Positions 28,120 through 35,912 of a stretch of DNA of 64,000 nt are shown one piece after another; positions within the stretch are counted from its first letter, which is position 1, and each line of letters starts with the position of its first letter. A model generated the notes under the pieces. It searched no databases. It worked only from the letters and a program-made list of their open reading frames with translations, and was not told where the DNA came from. Both the position numbers and the translations under genes were made by a program. Source of the DNA: Candidatus Binatia bacterium (GTDB lineage: Bacteria > Desulfobacterota > Binatia > Bin18); NCBI GenBank assembly GCA_022820725.1, contig JAJEFA010000013.1, forward strand, positions 1 through 64,000. Direction: 5' to 3'.

Positions 28120-28914
28120 ATGACCGACGCGGCGTTTGATATTACGGGTAAAGTCACCGTTGTGACCGGCGGCGGCACCGGAATCGGGGCGGAAATCGCG
28201 GCTGAGTTCTGCCGCCGGGGTGCGCCGGTGATGATCACCAGCCGGACGATGGACCACCTGGGCCCGGTTGCGGACGGGATCAAAAAGGATGGCGGCGAAG
28301 TTGACGCTATCGTGTGCGATGTGCGCAAAAACGACCAGGTCGAGGCGGTGATCGAGAAAACCGTCCAGAACTGGGGTCGGGTCGATATTTTGATCAATAA
28401 CGCCGGGGCGAGCTTTGTGGCCAACGCCCACGAGATCTCGGCAAACGGGTTCGGCGCCATTGTGGCCATCAATCTGAACGGCACCTTCCTCTTTTCCAAG
28501 GCTGCGGCCCTGGTGATGATGGAAAAGAAGACCGGCGGCAGCATCATTAATATCTCGTCCGACGCCGGGGTGTTTGGTTCGGCCACGATGTCGCACTACG
28601 GGGCGGCCAAGGCGGGAATCATCAATCTGACCCGCTCCCTGGCCATTGAATGGGCCGACTATGGCATTCGCGTGAACTGCATCTCGCCCGGTCCGATCGA
28701 AACCCCCGGGGTCAAGGAAGTCCTGTGGCCAACCAAGGAACTGCAAGACAAAGCCACCGGCTCAACCGCCCTGAATCGTTTTGGAACGGGCCTCGAAGTA
28801 GCCTGGCCGTGTGTGTTCCTGGCTTCAAAGGCAGGGGGATATGTGAACGGCGTCAACCTCCAGGTTGACGGCTGCATGACCCGCGCGGGCATCCCGGAGA
28901 GCCGGCTCAATTAA
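28120..28914 (+). CDS. SDR family oxidoreductase
   Basis: 264 residues, classical short-chain dehydrogenase. Cofactor motif TGGGTGIGAEIA starts at about residue 19. The NNAG motif is present, and the catalytic triad is Ser in NISSDAGVFG and Tyr-x-x-x-Lys in HYGAAKAG. The C-terminus has the usual GVNLQVDGC. It probably acts on a 3-hydroxyacyl-CoA or related alcohol, given the following thiolase and acyl-CoA dehydrogenase genes. The start is preceded by GGAGTAAAAGAG. It is the first gene of the acyl-CoA cluster. Confidence 0.88.
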   Translation: MTDAAFDITGKVTVVTGGGTGIGAEIAAEFCRRGAPVMITSRTMDHLGPVADGIKKDGGEVDAIVCDVRKNDQVEAVIEKTVQNWGRVDILINNAGASFVANAHEISANGFGAIVAINLNGTFLFSKAAALVMMEKKTGGSIINISSDAGVFGSATMSHYGAAKAGIINLTRSLAIEWADYGIRVNCISPGPIETPGVKEVLWPTKELQDKATGSTALNRFGTGLEVAWPCVFLASKAGGYVNGVNLQVDGCMTRAGIPESRLN

Positions 28915-28946
28915 GCTGTGGAACACCAGAGAGCGGAGCGCTGAAT

Positions 28947-30347
28947 ATGGTCGGTATTGTTTCGTATGGGTCGTATATCCCTTCCTATCGTCTCCCGCGT
29001 GATGTGATCGCCAAAGAGTGGGACACCCCGTCGCTCGGCGGGGAGCGGGCCCTGGCCAGTTTTGATGAAGACAGCCTGACCCTGGCCATGAATGCCAGCA
29101 TAGACGCCCTGGGCGAGCGCAATCCGAAAGCGGTCGCCGGGATCTTCTTTGCCTCAACGACCTCGCCCTACCGCGAGAAGCAGGCCGCCGCCACCGTGGC
29201 CACGGTCCTGGATACGGATAAAGAACTGCGGACCATGGATTTTACGGATTCGCTGCGTGCCGGTACCTCGGCGCTCCTGACCGCCCTGGATTTGGCCAAA
29301 GCGGGCGAACTCCTCCTGGTGTGTGCCGGCGACGCGCGCATGGGGGAGCCGGACACGATACAGGAACAGCACTACGGCGATGCCGGCGGAGCCCTGGTCA
29401 TTGGCTCGGAAAACGTCATCGCCGAGCTGGTCGGCACCCATACGGTCAGCCAGGAATTTCTGGGGACCTGGCGAACCGAAGAGCAGGACTACCTCAAATC
29501 CTTCCCCGGCGGGTTCGAGAACAAGTTCGGCTATAACCGTTTTATTGCGGAAACCGTTCGGGGCCTGCTGCAAAAATGCAACCTCGAAGCCAGGGATATT
29601 GCCAACGCGGCCATTGCCGCCCCCACCCAGAGGGCTCTGCAGGGCGCGCTGCGCAGCCTGGACTTTGATATCAAGAGCCAGGTGCAGGAAACGTTCTGGA
29701 ATACGGTCGGGGACGCCGGGACCGCCCAGCCGCTGGTTCTGCTGGCCGCGGTGCTTGAGCGGGCCAAGCCGGGCGATCTGATTCTCGTGGCCGGCTACGG
29801 AGACGGAGGCGATGTGGCCCTGTTCCGGGTCACGGACGGGATTGCCGGTTTTCAGGTCGCCCGGAGCGTGTACTCGCAGATTGAGGTGAAGCGGACGCTG
29901 CAATCCTACGGCAAATACGCCCGCTTTCGGAAGCTGCTGCGGAAGGATTACGCGACGCAGGACGAGTCCACTCCGGTCGTGCTGCTGCGCGACCAGAAAC
30001 AGATTCTGCCCCTGTACGGCGGCAAATGCCCGGCGTGTGGCGTCATCCAGTTTCCCATTCATCGCATCTGTACGGAATGTGGCTATCGCGAGGGGCTGGA
30101 AGAGGTCAAGCTGTCACGGCGGGGGCGGCTTTTTACCTTTACGAACGACTATCTGACCGAGACGCCGGACCCGCCAACAACACACGCCGTGGTCGATCTT
30201 GAGGGGGGAGGGCGCGTCTTTGTTCAGCTTACGGATTGTGAGGCGGAGCGGGTTGAAATCGGCATGCCGCTTGAGTTGACATTTCGCAAATATCATGAAG
30301 GCTATGGGATCAAGAACTATTTCTGGAAGGCACGGCCTGCAGAATAG
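28947..30347 (+). CDS. HMG-CoA synthase-like protein fused to DUF35 zinc ribbon/OB fold, catalytic residues lost
   Basis: 466 residues. Residues ~1-345 follow the HMG-CoA synthase/KAS III thiolase-like fold (GIVSYGSYIPSYRLPRD, DAGGALVIG, AGYGDGGDVALF). Residues ~355-466 are a DUF35 module with zinc cysteines C361, C364, C375, C378 and an OB-fold tail (FTNDYLTETPDPPTTHAVVDLEG). The catalytic positions of HMG-CoA synthases appear replaced: Glu by T72 (STTSP), Cys by L103 (SLRAGT), His by A224 (IAAPTQ). It therefore looks like a non-catalytic scaffold. It is followed 41 bases on by an SCP2-type thiolase. In archaea, thiolase, DUF35 and HMG-CoA synthase form one complex; here two of the three are fused. 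Confidence 0.82.
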   Translation: MVGIVSYGSYIPSYRLPRDVIAKEWDTPSLGGERALASFDEDSLTLAMNASIDALGERNPKAVAGIFFASTTSPYREKQAAATVATVLDTDKELRTMDFTDSLRAGTSALLTALDLAKAGELLLVCAGDARMGEPDTIQEQHYGDAGGALVIGSENVIAELVGTHTVSQEFLGTWRTEEQDYLKSFPGGFENKFGYNRFIAETVRGLLQKCNLEARDIANAAIAAPTQRALQGALRSLDFDIKSQVQETFWNTVGDAGTAQPLVLLAAVLERAKPGDLILVAGYGDGGDVALFRVTDGIAGFQVARSVYSQIEVKRTLQSYGKYARFRKLLRKDYATQDESTPVVLLRDQKQILPLYGGKCPACGVIQFPIHRICTECGYREGLEEVKLSRRGRLFTFTNDYLTETPDPPTTHAVVDLEGGGRVFVQLTDCEAERVEIGMPLELTFRKYHEGYGIKNYFWKARPAE

Positions 30348-30388
30348 GTGAACATCGGCAAGACACAACATCTTTGAGAGGAGGCAGT

Positions 30389-31534
30389 ATGAATATCCGG
30401 GACAAGGTCGCGGTGATTGGGGCTGGATGCAGCAAGTTTGGTGAGAACTACGACAAGAGCGCCGAAGATATGATTGTCGAGGCCGCGCTTGACGCCTATA
30501 CGGACGCGCGTATCGATCCGAGCCGGATTCAGGCCGCCTGGGTCGGGACGCTCAGTTCAGCCAGCGCCGGCAACGCCCTGGCCGACCCGCTCAAGCTGTT
30601 CAACATCCCGATTACCCGCGTGGAAAACTACTGCGCCTCGGGCATGGATGCGTTTCGGAACGCGTGCATGGCGGTGGCCTCCGGCATGTATGATGTGGTC
30701 CTGGCGCTGGGCTTTGAGAAGCTGCGCGACTCCGGTCAGCGCGGTCTGGGGACGTTTGGCGATCATCCCGTTGTGGGCTACGGTACAACCGCCCCATCGC
30801 TGTTTGCCATGGCGGCCAACCGCTACTTTGAAACGTATGGCATTGATAAGACGGCCCTGGCCAAGGTCGCCATCAAAAATCATCACAACGGCACCATGAG
30901 CCCCAAGGCGCATTTTCGGATGGAGGTCTCGGAAGACCAGGTCGTCAATGCACCGCTGATTTGCAGCCCGCTCGGTCTGCTCGACTGCTGCCCGACCACG
31001 GATGGTGCCGCGGCGGTGATCATCTGCAAGGAGGAACTGGCCCGCTCGTTCCGCTCTGACCCGGTGAAGGTCAAAGGCATCGGCCTGTCCGTCACCTCGG
31101 GTGAGCCGTATATGAAACCGAGCTTCGCCTACACCGGCTTTCCCGCCACGGCCCAGGCGGCCCAATCGGCCTATGAGCAGGCCGGCCTGACGGCCAAGGA
31201 CATTGATCTGGTTGAATGCCACGACTGCTTCACCATCACCGAGATTCTGAACTATGAGGACCTCGGCCTGTGTGAAAAAGGCGAGGGCTGGCGCTATGTG
31301 GCCGAGGGCCGGGCCAACATCGACGGCGGGGCGGTTCCCGTGAACCCTTCGGGCGGCCTGAAGTCGTTCGGTCATCCCATTGGCGCGACCGGCATTCGCA
31401 TGATCTATGAAGTGTCGCAGCACTTATGGGGCAAAGCCGGCGAGCGGCAGGTCAAGGATGCGGAAGTGGGCCTGGCCCATAACCTGGGTGGCCCGGGTTC
31501 GGTGGGCTGCGTGACCATTCTGGCCAATAGCTAG
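30389..31534 (+). CDS. SCP2-type thiolase / acetyl-CoA acetyltransferase family
   Basis: 381 residues from ATG 30389, chosen for the GAGAGGAGG before it. The nucleophilic Cys is C82 in ENYCASGMDAF, the SCPx-type signature is VECHDCFTITEIL, and the His motif is GHPIGATG. The C-terminus HNLGGPGSVGCV closes the active site. All catalytic residues look intact, unlike the preceding HMG-CoA-synthase-like protein. Such thiolases make or break acyl-CoA C-C bonds; DUF35-associated members also include retro-aldolases of sterol side-chain catabolism. It probably partners the upstream fusion protein. Confidence 0.9.
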   Translation: MNIRDKVAVIGAGCSKFGENYDKSAEDMIVEAALDAYTDARIDPSRIQAAWVGTLSSASAGNALADPLKLFNIPITRVENYCASGMDAFRNACMAVASGMYDVVLALGFEKLRDSGQRGLGTFGDHPVVGYGTTAPSLFAMAANRYFETYGIDKTALAKVAIKNHHNGTMSPKAHFRMEVSEDQVVNAPLICSPLGLLDCCPTTDGAAAVIICKEELARSFRSDPVKVKGIGLSVTSGEPYMKPSFAYTGFPATAQAAQSAYEQAGLTAKDIDLVECHDCFTITEILNYEDLGLCEKGEGWRYVAEGRANIDGGAVPVNPSGGLKSFGHPIGATGIRMIYEVSQHLWGKAGERQVKDAEVGLAHNLGGPGSVGCVTILANS

Positions 31535-31554
31535 AACAAATAGTAACGGGTGAT

Positions 31555-31592
31555 AACGAGGACTGGGAGATTCTCAGTCCTCGTTCTTTTTT
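31555..31592 (+). terminator. Strong Rho-independent terminator after the thiolase gene
   Basis: Stem AACGAGGACTG/CAGTCCTCGTT with a 9-base loop, followed by C and six T. It ends only 12 bases before the acyl-CoA dehydrogenase ATG, leaving no room for a promoter between them. Confidence 0.85.
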
Positions 31593-31603
31593 GTGGGGGT
31601 GTT

Positions 31604-32725
31604 ATGGATTTTGGTTTTAGCGAAGAGCAGGACCTCCTGCGTCAATCGGCCGCCGACTTTTTACGCAACGAATGTCCCATGTCCTATGTCCGCCAGATGA
31701 TGGAGGATGAGCGGGGCTATGCGGACGAGGTCTGGAACAAGATGGCCGAGCTGGGCTGGATGGGGCTGATCGTGCCGGAAGCATACGGCGGGGCCGGGCT
31801 GTCTATCGTCGACCTGGTCGTCGTGTTGGAAGAGATGGGGAAGGTCGTGCTGCCCGGCCCCTTCTTTTCGACCGTGGCGCTGGGCGGGCTGTGTGTGCAG
31901 GCCGCCGGGAGCGAAGCGCAGAAAAAGGCCCTGCTGCCCGGTATGGCGTCCGGACAGACCACGCTGACCCTGGCCGTCCTCGAAGAAAACGCCCGCTGGG
32001 ATGAGGCCAGTGTCAACCTCAGCGCGGAGAAGAACGGCAGCGGGTATGTGTTGAACGGGGTGAAATTATTTGTGCCGGACGCCCATGTTGTCGATCACAT
32101 CATCTGTGCCGCGCGCACGTCCGAAGGGGTGACGCTGTTTCTGCTCGACCGCCAACAGGCCGGCCTTGGAACCCGTCTGCTCAAGACCATGGATCAGACG
32201 CGGAAGCTGTGCGAGGTGACCCTGGAGAACGTGCAGGTCGGTGCCGACACTCTGCTGGGAGCGCCCGGCCAGGGCTGGGATTATCTGTCCCGTGTCATCA
32301 ACCGGAGCAAAGTCGCCCTGAGCGCCGAAATGTGTGGAGGCGCACAACAGGTGCTGGACATGAGTGTGGAATACGCCAAGGTGCGCGAGCAGTTCGGCCG
32401 TCCGATCGGGTCGTTTCAGGCCATTCAGCATAAATGCGCCGACATGCTGGTGCAGGTCGAGGGGGCCAAGTCGGCCACGTATTACGCGGCCTGGGCCGTC
32501 TCAAACGATACCTCCGACGCCGCGCTGGCCGCCGCCATGGCCAAGGCGTATTGCAGCGATGCCTACCGTCAGGTGACGAGCGAAGGCATACAGGTCCACG
32601 GCGGTATCGGTTTTACCTGGGAGCACGACATGCATATTTACTTCAAGCGCGCCAAGGGCTCGGAGGTGACCTTCGGTGACGCGACCTGGAACCGTGAACT
32701 CGTGGCCCAGCACACGCTGGATTAG
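31604..32725 (+). CDS. Acyl-CoA dehydrogenase
   Basis: 373 residues from ATG 31604 (after GGGGGTGTT); the longer open frame would start inside the terminator. The FAD-dependent enzyme has an N-terminal helical domain (MDFGFSEEQDLLRQSAADFL), a beta domain (VLNGVKLFVPDAHVVDH) and a C-terminal helical domain (QFGRPIGSFQAIQHKCADML, then IQVHGGIGFTWEHDMHIYFKRA). It introduces a 2,3-double bond in an acyl-CoA. The C-terminal pattern is the FadE-type one, in which the catalytic base is not at the medium-chain enzyme position. It is adjacent to SDR and thiolase genes but separated from them by the terminator. Confidence 0.9.
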   Translation: MDFGFSEEQDLLRQSAADFLRNECPMSYVRQMMEDERGYADEVWNKMAELGWMGLIVPEAYGGAGLSIVDLVVVLEEMGKVVLPGPFFSTVALGGLCVQAAGSEAQKKALLPGMASGQTTLTLAVLEENARWDEASVNLSAEKNGSGYVLNGVKLFVPDAHVVDHIICAARTSEGVTLFLLDRQQAGLGTRLLKTMDQTRKLCEVTLENVQVGADTLLGAPGQGWDYLSRVINRSKVALSAEMCGGAQQVLDMSVEYAKVREQFGRPIGSFQAIQHKCADMLVQVEGAKSATYYAAWAVSNDTSDAALAAAMAKAYCSDAYRQVTSEGIQVHGGIGFTWEHDMHIYFKRAKGSEVTFGDATWNRELVAQHTLD

Positions 32726-32737
32726 GGGTGCTGAACC

Positions 32738-32890
32738 GGCTAGAGCAAATTACGATTCTGTGTAGCCGCCCGTCATTCCTGCGAAAGCAGGAATCCAGCC
32801 CCAACCCCCGACCTCTGGATGCCGGATCAAGTCCGGCATGACGAAGGCGGAGCGATGTGGCTACAACTTATCGTAAACCGCTCTATAGGC
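32738..32890. mobile_element. ~150-base element with imperfect terminal inverted repeats (MITE-like), nesting a 73-base REP composite
   Basis: The left end (32738-32767) and right end (32859-32890, inverted) share the pattern TAGAGC-N4-TACGAT-N4-TGTAGCC. Inside, 32771-32843 is the composite palindrome beginning CGTCATTCCTGCG and ending CCGGCATGACG, with GGAATCCAG and CTGGATGCCGG arms. It has no coding capacity. A sequence very like the left end recurs at 48318-48346 after leuS, so this is a repeated element. Confidence 0.6.
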
Positions 32891-32897
32891 TCACCAG

Positions 32898-33320
32898 CTA
32901 GGCCGGTAAGGTATTCACGGCAACTCTGCGGGCTGCCCGAATCAGGGCTTTGTCCAGCGTTGCTAAGGGAAGCCCATGTCGCATAGCCAGTTCCAGATAA
33001 GAGGCATCGTAGGTTGTGAGAGATGTGGCACGGGCGAGGTTCAATATCTCTCTGAATGCTCGGCTGTCGGTCTCGGCATCGGTGGTAATGGGAAGGGTGC
33101 GAACAAGCTCCAGGGCGGTCGTGAGCTGTGCGGCTGTTATCCTTCCGTGTCGTTCCGCCTGTACCAGAACGTTACCGAGCTCCAGGCGCCAGAGATTAGG
33201 GACGATTGCGTTCCTGTCATCATCCCGCAGCTCCTTGAGTAATTGATCTGTGTTGGGGCCGGCTTCATCTTGAAACAACCACGCCAGTGCGACGGAGCAG
33301 TCCAGTACAAACGTGCTCAT
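32898..33320 (-). CDS. vapC: PIN-domain toxin
   Basis: 140 residues. The PIN domain acidic residues are D7 in FVLDCSVALAWLF, the Glu in LWRLELGNVLVQAE, and the C-terminal TTYDASYLELAMRHGLPLATLDKAL. It is a predicted endoribonuclease. It overlaps the antitoxin gene by 4 bases (ATGA). Complete and apparently functional. Confidence 0.85.
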   Translation of the reverse strand: MSTFVLDCSVALAWLFQDEAGPNTDQLLKELRDDDRNAIVPNLWRLELGNVLVQAERHGRITAAQLTTALELVRTLPITTDAETDSRAFREILNLARATSLTTYDASYLELAMRHGLPLATLDKALIRAARRVAVNTLPA

Positions 33321-33556
33321 CGGCGACCCACATCACGTAGAGCTTTCCAGTCCAGGCCGTCCAGCTTCATGCCTTTGCGAAACTCAAGCAGGGTGTCAAT
33401 GGTAGCGGCGACCTGTGTCCGGTCGGACCGTTGAGCCGGCACCAGCCGCGCAATCGGCTCACCCCGTTTGGTGATGAGTACTTCCTGCCCTTGGCTGACT
33501 TTTTCGAGCAGGGCGGACAAATGAGTTTTTGCTTCAAAGGTGCCAACTTCAATCAT
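33317..33556 (-). CDS. Phd/YefM-type antitoxin
   Basis: 79 residues from ATG 33556 (an upstream GTG/ATG frame adds four). The sequence EVGTFEAKTHLSALLEKVSQGQEVLITKRGEPIARLVP split over ~40 residues is the classic Phd/YefM fold, which both binds DNA and blocks the toxin with its C-terminal tail (LLEFRKGMKLDGLDWK). It is paired with the PIN toxin downstream. Confidence 0.85.
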   Translation of the reverse strand: MIEVGTFEAKTHLSALLEKVSQGQEVLITKRGEPIARLVPAQRSDRTQVAATIDTLLEFRKGMKLDGLDWKALRDVGRR

Positions 33557-33586
33557 GGCTGCCCTCAATCAATCTAGTTTAGTTAA

Positions 33587-33847
33587 CTAGTCTATAGGGT
33601 GATGGTAGGGTGTCAATGGTAGCGGCCCATCTTTGAGGGCTGCATCTGAGAGAGGCTCGATCTCGCTGTGCTGAAAGGAGACGCGAGAGGACAATACGAA
33701 GATGACGGGTGAAATCTTTCGGCTGCTGATAGACGCAAGGCGCAGCGCCGTCCCGCGCGCGGTGAGGGTGTCACGCACTGCGGTTGAGAGCCTGTCCGGT
33801 TCGAGGAGACTCCAGAGCCAAATATGCGTATCAAGAAGGAACGACAT
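33587..33847 (-). pseudogene. Decayed PIN-domain toxin
   Basis: The first ~41 residues (SFLLDTHIWLWSLLEPDRLSTAVRDTL, RGTALRLASIS) are a normal PIN start of the DTHIWLW type. The sequence then departs from the family: the expected WEI segment is replaced by RKISPVIFVLSS, and the frame ends at 86 residues instead of ~130, without the central and C-terminal acidic motifs. The start codon directly follows the antitoxin stop (TAAATG). Deletion or frameshift has probably inactivated it. Confidence 0.65.
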
Positions 33848-34108
33848 TTACGGGGTTGTCTTCCCAGGGATATCGGCCAGAACCTCCCAGTCGCCCGGCG
33901 CGGCGGCGGGCTCGACCAGGTCGCCGATGATGGCGCCCCGTCTCCGCATGGCGCCCAACCAGGCGTGGGAGGGAGCCTTTGTCGGAGGGACGATCTCGGC
34001 GACCGGCTTGCCGAAACGGGTTATCAGGACCGGCTGTCCCGTTCTGCCAACACGGTCAAGGACGGCCAGGCAGGTGGCTTTGAATTTCGAAATTTGAATT
34101 TCTTCCAC
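33848..34108 (-). CDS. Phd/YefM-type antitoxin (orphaned)
   Basis: 86 residues if started at GTG 34108, where homology begins (EEIQISKFKATCLAVLDRVGRTGQPVLITRFGKPVAEIVPP over ~40 residues). The longer open frame upstream is not family-like. It is a Phd/YefM fold. Its cognate PIN toxin immediately downstream is truncated, so this antitoxin may be kept without a toxin. Confidence 0.75.
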   Translation of the reverse strand: MEEIQISKFKATCLAVLDRVGRTGQPVLITRFGKPVAEIVPPTKAPSHAWLGAMRRRGAIIGDLVEPAAAPGDWEVLADIPGKTTP

Positions 34109-34189
34109 GATCGAATCGTACCATGGTATCAGACCATGGTCCATTACTTCACTCATCGGAGAATACGGCATCATGAAGACTGGCTGAAA

Positions 34190-34221
34190 CCATGACCGGA
34201 TTTGCCGAATCCACCGTCGAA
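34190..34221. repeat. Left copy of direct repeat flanking a vapBC module
   Basis: 32 bases matching 34969-35000 at 26 positions. The last 17 bases (CCGAATCCACCGTCGAA) are identical. The two copies bracket the plus-strand antitoxin-toxin pair. Confidence 0.7.
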
Positions 34222-34279
34222 ACAACGTCCAACATGGTCTATACTGGACCAATATTGCTTGGTTGCCGGAGGTGTGGCT

Positions 34280-34558
34280 ATGGGAATTTCCAAACCCCAG
34301 CGTGTCTGGACTGTTGCCGAAGCGAAGACCCACCTGTCAAAAATCTTGCGGCTGGCCGAGGTAGAGGGGCCGCAGACTATCGGGACCCGGCGGCCATGTG
34401 TCGTCGTGCCCGCCGACACGTGGTACGCAAAAACCGCACCGCGCAAACCGCTTGGTCAGTGGTTAGTTGAGAGCACTCCACGAGGGACCGAGCTTGAAAT
34501 TCCGAGTCGTAGGGAAAGCAGACGCAAAATCCCGTTCATCAACGAGTCAGACGAATGA
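34280..34558 (+). CDS. Phd/YefM-type antitoxin
   Basis: 92 residues from ATG 34280, behind a GGAGG box ten bases upstream. RVWTVAEAKTHLSKILRLAEVEGPQTIGTRRPCVVVP is the Phd/YefM N-terminal DNA-binding fold. The C-terminal tail WLVESTPRGTELEIPSRRE would cover the PIN toxin active site. It overlaps vapC by 4 bases (ATGA). It lies within a segment bounded by direct repeats. Confidence 0.85.
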   Translation: MGISKPQRVWTVAEAKTHLSKILRLAEVEGPQTIGTRRPCVVVPADTWYAKTAPRKPLGQWLVESTPRGTELEIPSRRESRRKIPFINESDE

Positions 34559-34974
34559 GCAGCTACCTCGTGGACACAAATGTCGTTTCGGAGTTGGTAA
34601 AGCGGAGTCCGCATCCGGCCGTTGTCAATTTTTTATCCGCTCAGAATGATCTTTGGCTATCGGCCATAGTCGTCGAAGAACTTGAATTGGGTGTGCGCCT
34701 CCTCCCGGAAGGCCGCCGTCAAGACGAGTTAAAAGGCTGGTTGTCCAAAATTATGGAAGACTTTGGCCAGCGTGTCTTGCCCGTCGGGACTCCAGAAGCC
34801 GTGTGGGCGGCCACGCTCCAGGCACGCGCACACCGGGAGGGCCGTGTGTTGGAACTGGCCGACGCGTTGATAGCGGGGACGGCGATGACCAACAATCTGT
34901 CGGTAGCAACTCGCAACGTTGTGGATTTCGACTACTTGGGCGTCGGGGTTATCAACCCCTGGGAAACGCCGTGA
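34555..34974 (+). CDS. vapC: PIN-domain toxin
   Basis: 139 residues. PIN motifs are D7 in YLVDTNVVSELVKR, the central VVEELELGV, and the C-terminal ELADALIAGTAMTNNLSVATRNVVDFDYLGV, resembling FitB-type toxins. All acidic residues are present. It is coupled to the antitoxin through ATGA. The right direct repeat begins at or before its stop codon (gene ends 34974, repeat 34969-35000). Confidence 0.87.
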   Translation: MSSYLVDTNVVSELVKRSPHPAVVNFLSAQNDLWLSAIVVEELELGVRLLPEGRRQDELKGWLSKIMEDFGQRVLPVGTPEAVWAATLQARAHREGRVLELADALIAGTAMTNNLSVATRNVVDFDYLGVGVINPWETP

Positions 34975-35000
34975 CCACTATTACCGAATCCACCGTCGAA
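34969..35000. repeat. Right copy of direct repeat flanking a vapBC module
   Basis: Partner of 34190-34221, 779 bases away in the same orientation. It includes the identical 17-base core at 34984-35000 and overlaps the toxin stop codon. Confidence 0.7.
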
Positions 35001-35040
35001 GACGCCGCCTCCAGAAAAAGATGCCGGCCTGAATGGTTTC

Positions 35041-35370
35041 CTAGCCCTCAGTACAATCCGTGACGTGATACACCTCGTAGTCATGGCCATCCGGTTTCGC
35101 ATACTGAAAGGGGTTTTTTGAGTAGGCCTTGACTGCCGGGCTTTCAAACGCGGCCTGCCAGGCCGCCTTGCTTTCCCACTGGGCGTAATTGACGATCCTG
35201 GTGCCATCTGTGCTTTTGTGCAGCGTGGCAGACAGAAATCCGGGCTGATGCTTCACGACGGATTCAACAAATTCCACAATCGCATCGATTTGTTCTTGTT
35301 GGTGTGCCGGCTCTATCTCAAAATGGACGATCATCGTATAGACGTTGGCGTCTTTTGTAAGAGTAATCAC
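35041..35370 (-). CDS. Antibiotic biosynthesis monooxygenase (ABM) domain protein
   Basis: 109 residues, GTG start at 35370 with GGAG seven bases upstream inside the end of the cupin gene. The ABM fold (a dimeric alpha-beta barrel) shows as YTMIVHFEIEPAHQQEQIDAIV, VVKHQPGFLSATLHKSTDG and IVNYAQWESKAAWQAAFESP. Such proteins are cofactor-free monooxygenases or heme/quinone-handling proteins. It forms a two-gene operon with the upstream cupin gene; only four bases separate them. Confidence 0.85.
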   Translation of the reverse strand: MITLTKDANVYTMIVHFEIEPAHQQEQIDAIVEFVESVVKHQPGFLSATLHKSTDGTRIVNYAQWESKAAWQAAFESPAVKAYSKNPFQYAKPDGHDYEVYHVTDCTEG

Positions 35371-35374
35371 CGGT

Positions 35375-35866
35375 TTACTCCAGGGCTAAAGGCTTTAATT
35401 CCGGCATCGGGTGAATCTGCATGTTAAAGGATCGGGCGTACCGCACATAAAACATGCAGGGAGCCTCCTTACATATTAACGCATGAGGAACGCTGCCCGG
35501 CAGACTGATGAAGCTCCGCCCACTCAGGTCAACCGCTGTTCCATCGGCAGCGACATAAGTGAAGTCGCCGGTTATCCAGAGATATACCTCGGCACTGGTG
35601 TGACTGTGGTTGGGAAAGGTATAATTCGCGGGTAGCCGTACCACGACTTCCAACGGCCCTGCTTCGAATCTCCCCCGCAGGACGGCAATCTCTGCCCCGG
35701 GCGGCACCCCCTCATGTTCCAGAGGAGCCCACTCCAGCTTATTCAGGTCAATGATAGTCTGGTCAAACCCGAAAGCGAGCGGGTGGGTATTCGTCGCTTT
35801 CCCTTCTTGTGCTTCCCCCCACGAGCCGGTCACGACAACGACAAGAATCGCAATGAACAGTCTCAT
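35375..35866 (-). CDS. Exported cupin-domain protein
   Basis: 163 residues with an N-terminal signal peptide (MRLFIAILVVVVTGSWGEAQ), so probably periplasmic. The cupin barrel has the first motif around LPANYTFPNHSHTSAEVYLWITGDF (His, His, Glu metal ligands) and the second around FISLPGSVPHALI (His). The metal-binding residues look complete. The substrate is unknown; the coupled ABM monooxygenase suggests handling of an aromatic or quinone compound. Confidence 0.82.
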   Translation of the reverse strand: MRLFIAILVVVVTGSWGEAQEGKATNTHPLAFGFDQTIIDLNKLEWAPLEHEGVPPGAEIAVLRGRFEAGPLEVVVRLPANYTFPNHSHTSAEVYLWITGDFTYVAADGTAVDLSGRSFISLPGSVPHALICKEAPCMFYVRYARSFNMQIHPMPELKPLALE

Positions 35867-35912
35867 AGCCTACTTCCTCCCTTCGTCCCCAGTGTAACAC
35901 ACGGGCGTCGTG

